NCBI GenBank assembly: GCA_947503265.1
Contig: CANNDC010000010.1
Coordinates: 62,001 to 126,000, forward strand
Reading direction: 5' to 3'
From: an uncultured Alteromonadaceae bacterium
GTDB taxonomy: Bacteria; Pseudomonadota; Gammaproteobacteria; Enterobacterales; Alteromonadaceae
Length of the DNA stretch: 64,000 bases
Part shown: positions 39,603-48,436 of the stretch, piece by piece
Numbering within the stretch: position 1 is the stretch's first letter
Layout: each line of letters starts with the position of its first letter
Translations under genes and position numbers: made by a program
The notes under the pieces: generated by a model
Databases searched by the model: none
What the model saw: the letters and a program-made list of their open reading frames with translations, nothing else
What the model was told of the DNA's origin: nothing

Positions 39603-39613
39603 GCTTTAACGAT

Positions 39614-40162
39614 ATGAATTTGCTTGAAAATGCGCCGATTTTTATCGGTGATAACAATAGCAAGGTTAGAGTCTATATGGGCAATCGTCCAAGTTACTGT
39701 TTTTCAGGGATTAATTCGGGTTACACACCTTTGCAGCAGGGCAATATTCACGATATTGGTCAGAAATGTGGGAATGGTTGGAGAAAAGTGTTTAATGTTT
39801 ACGCAAAAATCATGTTTGCTTTACCCAAGTCCATTTCGCCCATTAAAAGCGATTATAATTGTTGGCAAGATTATAGAGAGGCAGAACTATTACAAAAAGA
39901 CAGTAATACTGCATTAATGTTTGATGTCAGCGGAACCGCAACTATTGTCCCCCAATCACCTAATGACTTAATTATAGTGATGGGCAAAACCTACGCCAAT
40001 AAAGTTACAACAGCAAAGCATTTAACTTGGTTAAACGACGAATTCGCTATAGATCCCGAGCGGCGTTTAATCGTGACTCCTTATTTCGACTATCGACAAC
40101 TATCAAATGCAAAAATTTTATTTTTGATCAACTTATTAGAACAGCAGCTAGTTTGGAAATAA
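39614..40162 (+). CDS. Conserved hypothetical protein flanked by repeats
   Basis: 182 aa, soluble, no signal peptide. Stretches such as VYMGNRPSYCF, IHDIGQKCGNGWRKVFNVYAKIMFAL and NDLIIVMGKTYANKV look like a real, folded and conserved protein; a DUF6942-type family is possible but unconfirmed. The ATG at 39614 has no good Shine-Dalgarno site. The sequence immediately upstream is a relic of the interspersed repeat, and its TAA stop lies inside the boundary of repeat copy C (40157-40328). Confidence 0.7.
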   Translation: MNLLENAPIFIGDNNSKVRVYMGNRPSYCFSGINSGYTPLQQGNIHDIGQKCGNGWRKVFNVYAKIMFALPKSISPIKSDYNCWQDYREAELLQKDSNTALMFDVSGTATIVPQSPNDLIIVMGKTYANKVTTAKHLTWLNDEFAIDPERRLIVTPYFDYRQLSNAKILFLINLLEQQLVWK

Positions 40163-40328
40163 CGCACAAACACTGCCCTTCGGGTTCATCCTAAACACCT
40201 CCTGCTCTAAGTTGCTGACTTTTGGCCTGGAACCACTAGGTTTCAATCAGCGCCGCGATCAAAAGGCGCTCTAGATGGTAACCACGTTGTAGAACAAAAT
40301 TCATACAGCAAAGGTCAACAGACCTTAA
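40157..40328 (-). repeat. Interspersed repeat, copy C (about 172 bp)
   Basis: Sense is minus. It runs from the complement of GTGCGTTATTT (40157-40167) to the end ATACAGCAAAGGTCAACAGA with CCTTAA at 40328. Hairpin 1 is AGCGCC / GGCGCT. Hairpin 2 is kept with wobble pairs on the sense strand only. A perfect AGGAGG (complement of 40198-40203) lies 8 nt before an ATG (complement of 40187-40189) opening MNPKGSVCALFPN and a stop. Confidence 0.86.
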
Positions 40329-40405
40329 TCTTAAATTCAACTAGTAGCATTTTTACCGTTAGTCATATAGAGTTATTTCAAGGGTCATTATCAAACGAGT
40401 CAAAC

Positions 40406-40738
40406 GTGCATCAACTCAACTCTATACTTTGCTCTCAGCGTCCATTTTTTGCCATAGCAGGCTCAATCACACTATTAACCCTAAGTTCATTAGGCGGTTG
40501 CGCCAATAGTGAAAATCCATGTGAAGAAATATTGGAAGTTAAGCAACAACATTTGGAATGTGAACGACTTAGAAAAACGATGGCCCGCACAAATTATCCT
40601 CAACAAGCGCTAACTGCTAAATTGCAGTATGAAGAAGCATGTCTTAATCTCAGATATTACAGAGATGAATATGACACTATTTGTAAAAAGGATGAAACGC
40701 CAATTGGGGCAGAGAAGAAAACCAAAAAACAAGACTAA
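40406..40738 (+). CDS. Small putative lipoprotein
   Basis: 110 aa. The N-terminal hydrophobic segment ends in LGGC (Cys near 32), a lipobox. The mature part is short and charged, with four further cysteines (PCEE, LECE, EACL, TICKK). The GTG at 40406 is the only start that includes the signal; the ribosome site is weak. No family was recognised. It stands alone after repeat copy C. Confidence 0.55.
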   Translation: MHQLNSILCSQRPFFAIAGSITLLTLSSLGGCANSENPCEEILEVKQQHLECERLRKTMARTNYPQQALTAKLQYEEACLNLRYYRDEYDTICKKDETPIGAEKKTKKQD

Positions 40739-40772
40739 CTAAGGGTTAACGCTTTAGAAATCCCGCACAAAC

Positions 40773-40814
40773 GCTGTCTGAAAAATTTTTTAATCTGCAC
40801 AAATAACAGACAGC
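40773..40814. repeat. Inverted repeat after the small lipoprotein gene
   Basis: GCTGTCTG and CAGACAGC form an 8-bp stem around a 26-nt AT-rich loop. It lies between convergent genes, so it may aid transcription termination, but no T-tract follows. Confidence 0.35.
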
Positions 40815-40860
40815 AACGAGCAGCAACCCATCTAAATTGATAACGCCCATCGAGCACGAC

Positions 40861-41769
40861 TTAAACTCTTGCCTTATCTTTGGCCAACGCAATCGTCATC
40901 GACCCGATAACGACACCAATAGCCCCAACATAAGATAAAACCCCCAAATCGATTGCCGCGAAACTTTCTGGCAGAAGTTTTTCTGCAATAAAAACACTTA
41001 AAAAAGTAAATATTGGGGCGGTCGCAACAACTGCACTGACTTTCGATGCACTCCAAACCATCATTGCCTCAGTAAAAGCGCCATAACCTACTATCGTATT
41101 AAAACAGCAAAAAACCAATGCAAATATTTGTAATCCACTAAGGTTGGTTAAATTGGTTAAATCTGTAAAGGGATACAAGATTATCATTCCGGCAAGGTAA
41201 AGCATCATAGTGAGCTGTTTAGCAGTTAACGATTTCAACAATACTTTTTGCAATAATGCATAAACCGCCCAGGTTGCCGCGGCAAAAACCACTAAGAGCA
41301 CGCCAATATTAAACTGATTAACGGCACCAAACAGTAAATCCAACCTGTGATGAAAGAATAGCATTAGGCCGCAGAACAATATTACTGCCCCGGTTAATTC
41401 CATCTTGCCAAATTGCTCTTTAAAAAAAATTACTCCACCCAACATCAGTAAGAAAGGTGCAAGCTGCATAACCACCTGTACTGTCTCAGGCGATACATAA
41501 TCAAGACTTTCTACATTGGCAACATAATTAGCAATCAAACAAATGGACGTCACAAGCAACAGAAAAATCGGTTGTTTTCCAAGCCTCGTCACCGGAGGAA
41601 GGGCCTTTTGATGAGAAAGGACTAAAAACACAAAAATACCAGCGACACTAAATCGAACCCAAGTGATAGAGCTGCTATCTAAGACTTGCAAACAAATCTG
41701 TAAAAATATGGGGAGCACGCCCCAAAGCACTGCCGCTATCAGTGACAGTGCGAACCCATTCCATCGCAC
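40861..41769 (-). CDS. EamA/DMT-family transporter
   Basis: 302 aa with ten predicted membrane spans arranged as two EamA repeats, the first ending near FCGLMLFFHH and the second starting near FNIGVLLVVFAAATW. It belongs to the drug/metabolite transporter superfamily (RhaT/YdcZ-like exporters of small metabolites). The substrate cannot be told. It lies 27 bp downstream of the DUF6279-like lipoprotein gene in the same direction. Confidence 0.85.
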   Translation of the reverse strand: MRWNGFALSLIAAVLWGVLPIFLQICLQVLDSSSITWVRFSVAGIFVFLVLSHQKALPPVTRLGKQPIFLLLVTSICLIANYVANVESLDYVSPETVQVVMQLAPFLLMLGGVIFFKEQFGKMELTGAVILFCGLMLFFHHRLDLLFGAVNQFNIGVLLVVFAAATWAVYALLQKVLLKSLTAKQLTMMLYLAGMIILYPFTDLTNLTNLSGLQIFALVFCCFNTIVGYGAFTEAMMVWSASKVSAVVATAPIFTFLSVFIAEKLLPESFAAIDLGVLSYVGAIGVVIGSMTIALAKDKARV

Positions 41770-41796
41770 TAAGTTAACGCTCTATTGTTTAAAAGG

Positions 41797-42636
41797 TTAA
41801 TCTTTAATTAAATCAGTGATATCTTCAACTAAATCATCAATTTCATTGTTCAAATGCTTGTATTGTTTTTCAGATAGGGTGGCTTGAATTTCCGCCAACA
41901 TTTTGCCGGATAACTCACTATTGTGCTCGATCGCGGCCTTGTGCTCTTCAGTCCTCAAGGACTCAGGATTCATTAAAAGATCACTAAATTGAGCCGAAAA
42001 ATCTGCTAATTCGTGTCGATTCAACATGAGTTCTTTGCTTTTGGATTGAATTAGTCGGCGATAAGCCAGCCAATAGTCAAATGTACTTTTAAATTGAGGA
42101 ATATAGTAATCTACCAATAATTTTTGCTCATCACTGAGTCTGCCTAACCGTTCTTTAAGTTGCTTTTTCAGGCGTTTTTTAGAATCTTCCAACCTTTCTT
42201 CTATCGTTTCTTCATCCCTTTCTTCTTGTTCCTTTATATTCTCTTCTTCTAAAGCAGCATACAAAGACTCAATTTGTTCGTCAGATGTTTCTACCGCTAA
42301 CACTGACAACTCTGGGACGATGTGATCTCTGAAGCGTTGCCAATGTCCAGATGCTTTTTTAAACTCTGCACGCCACTCTTGAGCACTAAGGTTACCTTGA
42401 TTGATACGCTTTTGAAGATCCAGCAATTGCTCTTTATATTGAACTAATTCGGATTCTCTATGCCACTGATGCCACTCTTCAACTTTCACGTCCAACAATT
42501 TTTTCTGACTTCTTTCTAAATCAATATAGTCATCAACATACCAGTATAGGAGCCAGTCAATATTGTTATAAGCCCACTTTGAAGTGCAGCCAGACAGTAA
42601 AAATATTGCACAAATTGCAGCAATAAATATCTTCAT
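41797..42636 (-). CDS. DUF6279-like lipoprotein
   Basis: 279 aa. The lipoprotein signal ends at LLSGC (Cys near 16). The mature part starts KWAYNNIDWLLYWYVDDYIDLERSQ, typical of a family annotated DUF6279, followed by a strongly charged helical body (KEQEERDEETIEERLEDSKK). The ATG at 42636 follows GGAAG; two earlier codons are also in frame. The function is unknown; it is probably an outer-membrane-anchored periplasmic helical protein. Confidence 0.78.
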   Translation of the reverse strand: MKIFIAAICAIFLLSGCTSKWAYNNIDWLLYWYVDDYIDLERSQKKLLDVKVEEWHQWHRESELVQYKEQLLDLQKRINQGNLSAQEWRAEFKKASGHWQRFRDHIVPELSVLAVETSDEQIESLYAALEEENIKEQEERDEETIEERLEDSKKRLKKQLKERLGRLSDEQKLLVDYYIPQFKSTFDYWLAYRRLIQSKSKELMLNRHELADFSAQFSDLLMNPESLRTEEHKAAIEHNSELSGKMLAEIQATLSEKQYKHLNNEIDDLVEDITDLIKD

Positions 42637-42844
42637 TTTAACTTCCATTATCATTAAGCATCGCTTGCAGTTTGCATCACTATTAGCAGTGACACAATGC
42701 TATGCAACTAATCGTTACACTTAATACCAGACTGCAAAAAAATTGGATTGTTCAATTTGTTAAAATTTCTATGTTCAATAAGGAATGACACTGCTAGTCT
42801 TGATAAAATTAATCATTTTTTCGAAACATAATTACGGCACGCAC

Positions 42845-43855
42845 ATGGATAAAAAAATAAAAAAAGTCGCACTTCTCACCTCTGGAGGAGATGCACCAGG
42901 AATGAATGCATGTATCAGAGCAATTGTTCTGACCTGTTTACGCTATGGTATTGAAGTTTATGGATACAGGCATGGTTACAACGGACTGATACAACAAGAA
43001 TATCTCAGTCTACGTGCCAAAAATGTCACTAACATTATTCAACGAGGTGGCACCATACTTCACAGCGCTAGATGCACAGAATTTAAATCAGATGAAGCGG
43101 CGGAATTAGCGGGTAAAAACTTAGATATTTTAGGTATTCAGGCGCTATTGGTTATTGGAGGGGATGGCTCTTTTAGAGGAGCAAAACATTTATCAGAACA
43201 TTGGCAAGGTCAAGTCATTGGTTTGCCCGGCACGATCGACAATGATATTTACGGTACCGATGCCACCATCGGGTACTACACTGCTATCGAAACTGCCCTA
43301 GAATCCATTGATAAAGTGCGTGATACCGCCGATGCATTTGAACGTATTTTTTTAGTCGAAGTTATGGGCCGCCATGCCGGTTTTATTGGTCTGAGTGCAG
43401 CAATTGCTTCTGCCGCAGACCAAATAATGGTGCCTGAATTATCTCGAGCCGCTGATGATGAACTCGAAAATATCATTTCTCATATTGAAGAAGTAAAAAA
43501 CCGCCGAGGAAACTCCAGTTACATTGTGGTAATTACCGAAAACCTTTGGGCCGAAGGCGTGACTAAATTGGCTGAGATTTTAACTGAAAGAACTAAGGTT
43601 GACTGCCGACCTGTCATACTCGGCCACGTTCAGCGAGGTGGTTCACCTGTATCACAAGATAGGGTTCTGGCGACCAAGTTGGGAGTTTTTGCTGTCGAAT
43701 CTGTCATAGAAGGTAAGACAGGCGTGATGGTGTGTGAAGCAAACCACGAACTTATTTGTTTACCGTTAGAAACGAGTTGGGAAAAACAAAAAGAATTGGA
43801 TCCCTATTTAATCAAGATCCAAACCGATACCTTTGACCTGCTTAACAGGCCTTAA
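42845..43855 (+). CDS. pfkA: ATP-dependent 6-phosphofructokinase
   Basis: Phosphorylates fructose 6-phosphate in glycolysis. The 336 aa have LTSGGDAPGMNA, VIGGDGSFRGAKHL and LPGTIDNDIYGTD. Glycine at both discriminating positions (GGDGS, PGTIDND) indicates ATP rather than pyrophosphate as donor; MGRHAGFIG, PVILGHVQRGGSP and Asp in TIDND are the catalytic set. The frame is open 20 codons further upstream to an ATG that sits directly on an AAGGA, but the ATG at 42845 fits the family N-terminus. Its stop is 4 bp from that of the convergent RND adaptor gene. Confidence 0.93.
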   Translation: MDKKIKKVALLTSGGDAPGMNACIRAIVLTCLRYGIEVYGYRHGYNGLIQQEYLSLRAKNVTNIIQRGGTILHSARCTEFKSDEAAELAGKNLDILGIQALLVIGGDGSFRGAKHLSEHWQGQVIGLPGTIDNDIYGTDATIGYYTAIETALESIDKVRDTADAFERIFLVEVMGRHAGFIGLSAAIASAADQIMVPELSRAADDELENIISHIEEVKNRRGNSSYIVVITENLWAEGVTKLAEILTERTKVDCRPVILGHVQRGGSPVSQDRVLATKLGVFAVESVIEGKTGVMVCEANHELICLPLETSWEKQKELDPYLIKIQTDTFDLLNRP

Positions 43856-43859
43856 GGGG

Positions 43860-44948
43860 TTACAAGGTTGCTATTTGTTCCTGTGGTTCTTCGCTAAAAC
43901 GGACTTTTTGACCTTCACGAAGTCTTTCCGCTCCGCGAACGACCACAGGATCTAAATGATTCAATTCACCAAACACTTCTATTCTGTTGCCGACACCAAT
44001 ACCTGTAGTGACAGGAATCTGTTTCGCTTCATTGTTTTCATCAATTTGATAAACGTAAGAACCTGATTTTCTTAACACCAGAGCATCTCTTGGAACTGTA
44101 ATTCCTTTATGAGCCAAACTATGTGGCAAGGCAACCCTTACCGCTCCACCTATGGCGAATTGGTCAGGTAGCAGACTCACGCGAACTTCCATCATTCTGG
44201 AGCGTGTATTGCCCACTGGCACTATGGTGCGAATAGTTTGCATGGATTCAATTTCACCTTGTTTAATCAATACATCCATTCCTTGAGTTAAGAAAGGAAC
44301 TGCCGAAAGTGGTGCTTTGATGCTGGCTTCAATGTTACCCGTATCAACTATTCTCAACAGGTTTTGTCCAATGGAAATATACTCGCCCGGGTTCTGCAAT
44401 CTATCAACGACCAAGGCTTTAAACGGAGCTTTTACATGACTTTGCTCAATTTTATAGGCGGTGAGCTTTTTATCTATTTTAGCTTGATTCAATTCCTGTC
44501 TAGCGATTTCAAGCTCAGAAATAATTTCATCCAATTGATCTTTGGAAGTATTAGCTTGTTGTACCATAGAACTAAAGCGTTTTTGTTTTTGTTCTAGCAA
44601 GTCAACTCTCGCCTCCCACTTCGCAATGTTGGAACTATTTTGTTCAAACGAGAGTTGAAGAATGTGATCATCAACTTTAGCCAGAACATCCCCTGCTTCC
44701 ACCAAGTCACCCACATCGGCCATCCAAGTAATACGTCCTGCTACTTCTGCCGCGATGTTTGAATCGGTGCGGCTTAACACCGTTCCTGGCACCCAAATTT
44801 GTTGCGAAATTTGCTCACTAATTGCCGGGCTAACTTCAACTAATGCTGGGGGCGGAGCAGCTGGGTCTTGTTGAGCATAAGAAAGCACGCTAAGGCTTGT
44901 TAAAATGCACATTGCAATGGTGTTATAAAAAAGTCTCTGTTTCATCAT
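43860..44948 (-). CDS. RND efflux periplasmic adaptor (membrane fusion protein)
   Basis: 362 aa. A signal peptide (about 25 residues, ending SYAQQ) precedes the usual MFP layout: beta-barrel edge, lipoyl half-motifs (DSNIAAEVAGRITWMADVGDLVEAGD), an alpha-helical hairpin (ARVDLLEQKQKRFSSMVQQA) and a barrel domain. It connects the inner-membrane permease to an outer-membrane channel. It overlaps the end of the permease gene by 4 nt and is the second gene of the pair. No TolC-like gene is nearby. Confidence 0.92.
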   Translation of the reverse strand: MMKQRLFYNTIAMCILTSLSVLSYAQQDPAAPPPALVEVSPAISEQISQQIWVPGTVLSRTDSNIAAEVAGRITWMADVGDLVEAGDVLAKVDDHILQLSFEQNSSNIAKWEARVDLLEQKQKRFSSMVQQANTSKDQLDEIISELEIARQELNQAKIDKKLTAYKIEQSHVKAPFKALVVDRLQNPGEYISIGQNLLRIVDTGNIEASIKAPLSAVPFLTQGMDVLIKQGEIESMQTIRTIVPVGNTRSRMMEVRVSLLPDQFAIGGAVRVALPHSLAHKGITVPRDALVLRKSGSYVYQIDENNEAKQIPVTTGIGVGNRIEVFGELNHLDPVVVRGAERLREGQKVRFSEEPQEQIATL

Positions 44949-47900
44949 ACTGTCCCAGGCTTGTCAGCCAAAATTGCAGGTTTAGTTAATTTTCTGGATG
45001 TGTATTCACGATTTTTTTGTGTTTTCCCTTCTCTGAGGGTTAACAAAGTAGGTAAAAGTAACAGGGTAAATAAAGTGCTGACGGTCATTCCTCCGACGAT
45101 AACCGCAGCGAGTCCTCTATAAATAACGCTGCCAACACCCGGCATAAGCAATAGCGGTAACATGCCAAAAATTGACGTAAGGGTACTCATAAATATCGGC
45201 CTTAAACGCAGCATTAAGGCCTGATGTACGGCTTCTCTTCTATTCAATCCCTGATCTTCACCATTGCGCGTTTGATGCACTAACAAAATGGCATTGTTGA
45301 CTACCAAACCTAGCAATATGATAAAGCCAATCATTGTCAAAAGGTCCATAGGTTGAAAACTAGCCAAGTTCAGTAACCGAACGGCTATTACACCGCCCAC
45401 TGTTGCCAGAGGAATGCTTAAAATCACCATTGCACTGTCAATAAACGACTTAAACAGACCAGCCATTAAAACAAACAACAATGCCATCGCGAGTAAAAAA
45501 TTTTGACTCATAGTGACTACTGCTTTGTTCATACTGTCAGCACTACCACCGTAATTGATCGCACCATCGCTAGGCATTAATTCAGCAATTTTAGGCTCTA
45601 CTTTTTCCTTGATAATCGCCATCGCTTCTTCTAGAGACATATCATCAGGGGGATTAACAGATAGGTTGAGGGTTCTTCGTCTATCGACCCTGTGTATGCG
45701 GCTAGGACCTACGGCACGGGACACATCCACTATGTCTCCTAACTGCACAACTTCCCCACTCGGTGTCATAATCGGCGTGACCGCAAGTTGCTCCGGATTA
45801 GACCATTGTTCCGAACGAAAAATAATGTTCATGCGTTTTATGCCATCGAAGTATTCCCCAACGTACAAGCCATCACCCATTGCTCGCACTAGGCTGGCAA
45901 CACGTTGTCTATCCATGCCCACTTCCATCATCCTTGCATCATTTGGCATCAGTTGGAGTTCGGGTTCTGATTGTTCCAGAGAAGGGTTGGCCCTCACATT
46001 TGCACCGGGGAATGTCTCGCGAAGTAAATCTAAGCCTCGCTGTGCGGCAACGGTCAGGCCATCTTGATCCGTTGCTTGTAACCTTAGGTCGATACTGCGT
46101 CCATTGCCAAAACCGCCGAACAGATTGCCTTGCATCGCGAAGGTTTGGGTATCTGGCAAATCCTTAAGTATTTCATCGCGGATGAGGCGCTCTAACTCTT
46201 TTACATCGTTCTGGTTTTTCGCTCTAACACCAATGGTTCCGCCGTTTGGCCAAGTAAGAATGTAGTAATTCTTTAATGCCGGTTGTTTCTCGCCTGCCAT
46301 GTAAGGTTTTAATCTTTCAACAACAAGGTTTAATACTTCTTGTTCAATGAATTCATCACTGGCGCCAGCAGGAAAATTAAAGAATGCATCAACGGCATCA
46401 CGCTTAACCGGCGGTAAATAGTCGAGTTTAGGCATCAATAAATAAGTAGCGGTAAGTGGCACTATCATTAAAACAGCAATAGTAATAAAACGCTTTTTAA
46501 CCGTGCTATTTAACCACATGATCCGGTTTGCAATATTCCGCCAAAGATTTTCCAAGCGATCTGGTGGAAGCTCAATATTTAGCCACTGACTGGCTGCTAC
46601 AGGCAAAACTGTCACTGCCACAATGAATGAAATTGTCACTGCAATGGCAATAGTAAGGGCTAAATCGGCGAAAAGCTGTCCTTCTACATCCTGTAAAAAT
46701 ATGACGGGGATGAATATGGCAACAGTCGTTGCCGTTGACGCCATCAATGCGCCAAATACTTGTTTGGTGGCTTTACTTGCGGCTTCCATCGGACTCTCGA
46801 TAGATTTTCTGTGCCTTACAATATTTTCAAGCACCACTATAGCCGCATCTAGCACCATGCCTACCGCAAAAGCAAGTCCAGCTAAGGAGATAATATTCAG
46901 TGACCGACCCGTGATTTGCAATACGACAAAGGTACTCAGCAGAGAAATAGGAATTGCCAAAGCAACCAATAAAGTCGCTCTTGTCTGACGCATAAACCAC
47001 CATAAAATGGCGATGGATAACAGCACACCGATAACCAAGTTGCTTGTCACCAAATTAACCGCTCTGTAAATAAATACCGAAGCGTCAAAGGATTGCACCA
47101 TAGTTAGCTTTTCAGCAGCTAAAATATCACGGTTGATATCGTTAACTCTGTCTTTGACGGCTTCAAGCGTGGCGAGAACATTGGCATTGTTTTCCCGATC
47201 TATTCGCATCGAAATAGCGGGATTACCGTTTTGCACGCCATAAGCTAATCCATCTGCTCTTTTTATTTTAATTTCAGCAATATCTCTAAGCTTGATGGGG
47301 CTACCATTTCGCCATTCTAAGATCATCTCACCCATATCTTCTGGCGCATACTTTCCTTGAAACCTTAAGGTGTATTTGCGACGTCCCACATCGACAAAAC
47401 CGCCTGATACATCATTTGCTGTGCCGAGTAGTCGAGAGATATTGGTTAAGTCAATTCCTAATTCAGCGGCTAAATATGGATCAAAGATAATCTGGAATTC
47501 TTCTGCACCACCCGTACCATCCTGTAGACTGACTCTTGAGACACCGTCAATACTTTCAATTTGAGGCCTAACGACATCTTCGATAAAAGTCACATAACTA
47601 CCAATATCGGCATCATTTCCGGGTAATTTTTGCATGAAAAAATAGGTCAATGCGGGTGTGCCCCCGCCGCCTCCACCGAGCATGATATTAGGAGACAAGG
47701 CATCGCGAGGCAGCGGAGGAATTCGGTTCATTCTGCTGATAACTTCTATCAGCGTCTTTTGCATATCCGTTTCGAGGCCGAACTCAAGATTAATCCATGA
47801 GTTGCCTTGATTAGCCCAAGCATTGATGTTTCTTAGGCCAGGAATACCTTGTAAAACTTCTTCCTGAGGCTCTAATATCTCAGATTCTATTTCTTGCGGT

Positions 47901-48064
47901 GACGCGGCACGCCATGCTGTTTGAATAGCAATTCGCGGTCGTTCAATATCAGGAAACAACTGTACTGGCAGCTTGAACAAGCTGAAAATCCCCATGAAGG
48001 CAACGATGCCGACAACAATTGCTACGCCAGATGCGTTTTTAAGTGCTGCTTTGGTGATATCCAT
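44945..48064 (-). CDS. RND efflux permease, AcrB-like (HAE1/HME group)
   Basis: 1039 aa with twelve membrane spans and two large periplasmic loops. Known positions: N-terminal FPDIERPRIAIQTAWRAASP and ESEILEPQEEVLQGIPG. TM4 has VGMVLDAAIVVLEN, with the first proton-relay aspartate but alanine in place of the second. TM10 has LGLVVNNAILLVH, lacking the AcrB lysine. This relay set is nearer to HME/MmpL-like or MdtB-like pumps than to AcrB. Probable proton-driven efflux of drugs or small amphiphiles; the substrate is unknown. It is the first gene of a permease-adaptor pair. Confidence 0.92.
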   Translation of the reverse strand: MDITKAALKNASGVAIVVGIVAFMGIFSLFKLPVQLFPDIERPRIAIQTAWRAASPQEIESEILEPQEEVLQGIPGLRNINAWANQGNSWINLEFGLETDMQKTLIEVISRMNRIPPLPRDALSPNIMLGGGGGGTPALTYFFMQKLPGNDADIGSYVTFIEDVVRPQIESIDGVSRVSLQDGTGGAEEFQIIFDPYLAAELGIDLTNISRLLGTANDVSGGFVDVGRRKYTLRFQGKYAPEDMGEMILEWRNGSPIKLRDIAEIKIKRADGLAYGVQNGNPAISMRIDRENNANVLATLEAVKDRVNDINRDILAAEKLTMVQSFDASVFIYRAVNLVTSNLVIGVLLSIAILWWFMRQTRATLLVALAIPISLLSTFVVLQITGRSLNIISLAGLAFAVGMVLDAAIVVLENIVRHRKSIESPMEAASKATKQVFGALMASTATTVAIFIPVIFLQDVEGQLFADLALTIAIAVTISFIVAVTVLPVAASQWLNIELPPDRLENLWRNIANRIMWLNSTVKKRFITIAVLMIVPLTATYLLMPKLDYLPPVKRDAVDAFFNFPAGASDEFIEQEVLNLVVERLKPYMAGEKQPALKNYYILTWPNGGTIGVRAKNQNDVKELERLIRDEILKDLPDTQTFAMQGNLFGGFGNGRSIDLRLQATDQDGLTVAAQRGLDLLRETFPGANVRANPSLEQSEPELQLMPNDARMMEVGMDRQRVASLVRAMGDGLYVGEYFDGIKRMNIIFRSEQWSNPEQLAVTPIMTPSGEVVQLGDIVDVSRAVGPSRIHRVDRRRTLNLSVNPPDDMSLEEAMAIIKEKVEPKIAELMPSDGAINYGGSADSMNKAVVTMSQNFLLAMALLFVLMAGLFKSFIDSAMVILSIPLATVGGVIAVRLLNLASFQPMDLLTMIGFIILLGLVVNNAILLVHQTRNGEDQGLNRREAVHQALMLRLRPIFMSTLTSIFGMLPLLLMPGVGSVIYRGLAAVIVGGMTVSTLFTLLLLPTLLTLREGKTQKNREYTSRKLTKPAILADKPGTV

Positions 48065-48436
48065 ATGAGATTCTTTACGTTATTTTTATTTGCTTAACTA
48101 TAAGTCGCAAGCAATCGTAAAAAAGTTTAAATCTATTAGCAGACGAATAAATGCGTTGAATTGCCGAGGCGCAAGATTAGATGCAGTTTTCGACGATGAA
48201 TGACATCATAATTTATGACTAGCCTGCTCATGTCTGAGCGTCATCCGCGTACAAAATGACTTGATTCTAGTCAAATTATCAAAATATGACTGAATAAAAT
48301 GATTATTTTTACCCAAATAGTGTTTAACAAGTTGCTTTGAATCTCCACACGAATAAAATACTAACGTGAAAAAATTGGCATTGGAGCTTATTACTAAAAA
48401 GGATTTATTCATCCAGAGAAATAAAAGAGACAAAAA
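48065..48436. other. Divergent RND permease - diguanylate cyclase intergenic region
   Basis: 372 bp, AT-rich. A 75-codon minus-strand frame (48206-48433) lacks a ribosome site and coding character. One notable site: TTGATTCTAGTCAA at 48261-48274, one base from the FNR consensus TTGAT-N4-ATCAA. No terminator is seen. Confidence 0.5.
48261..48274. promoter_or_regulatory. FNR/CRP-family-like binding site
   Basis: TTGAT-TCTA-GTCAA matches nine of ten bases of the FNR box. It lies about 160 bp before the diguanylate cyclase gene and about 200 bp before the RND permease gene. A single motif in AT-rich DNA is weak evidence. Confidence 0.25.

Larger units (their letters stand above)
39041..39613. 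other. Repeat-rich intergenic region
   Basis: 573 bp without a gene. It holds repeat copy B (39221-39472) and a relic near 39583-39602. The 180 bp before copy B (39041-39220) are AT-rich and contain only the promoter side of the phosphatase gene; nothing specific was recognised. Confidence 0.6.

Noticed and set aside
39221..40328. Integron attC sites or cassette array
   Set aside because: The repeats share no GTTRRRY / RYYYAAC core, there is no integrase, and copies occur 12 kb apart in different orientations.
45555..46988. Several 90-170 codon frames opposite the RND permease
   Set aside because: Antisense shadows of a conserved gene; the composition is rich in Ser, Thr and Arg with no motif.
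48206..48433. 75-codon minus-strand frame between the RND permease and the diguanylate cyclase
   Set aside because: No ribosome site, very AT-driven composition, no recognisable protein pattern.
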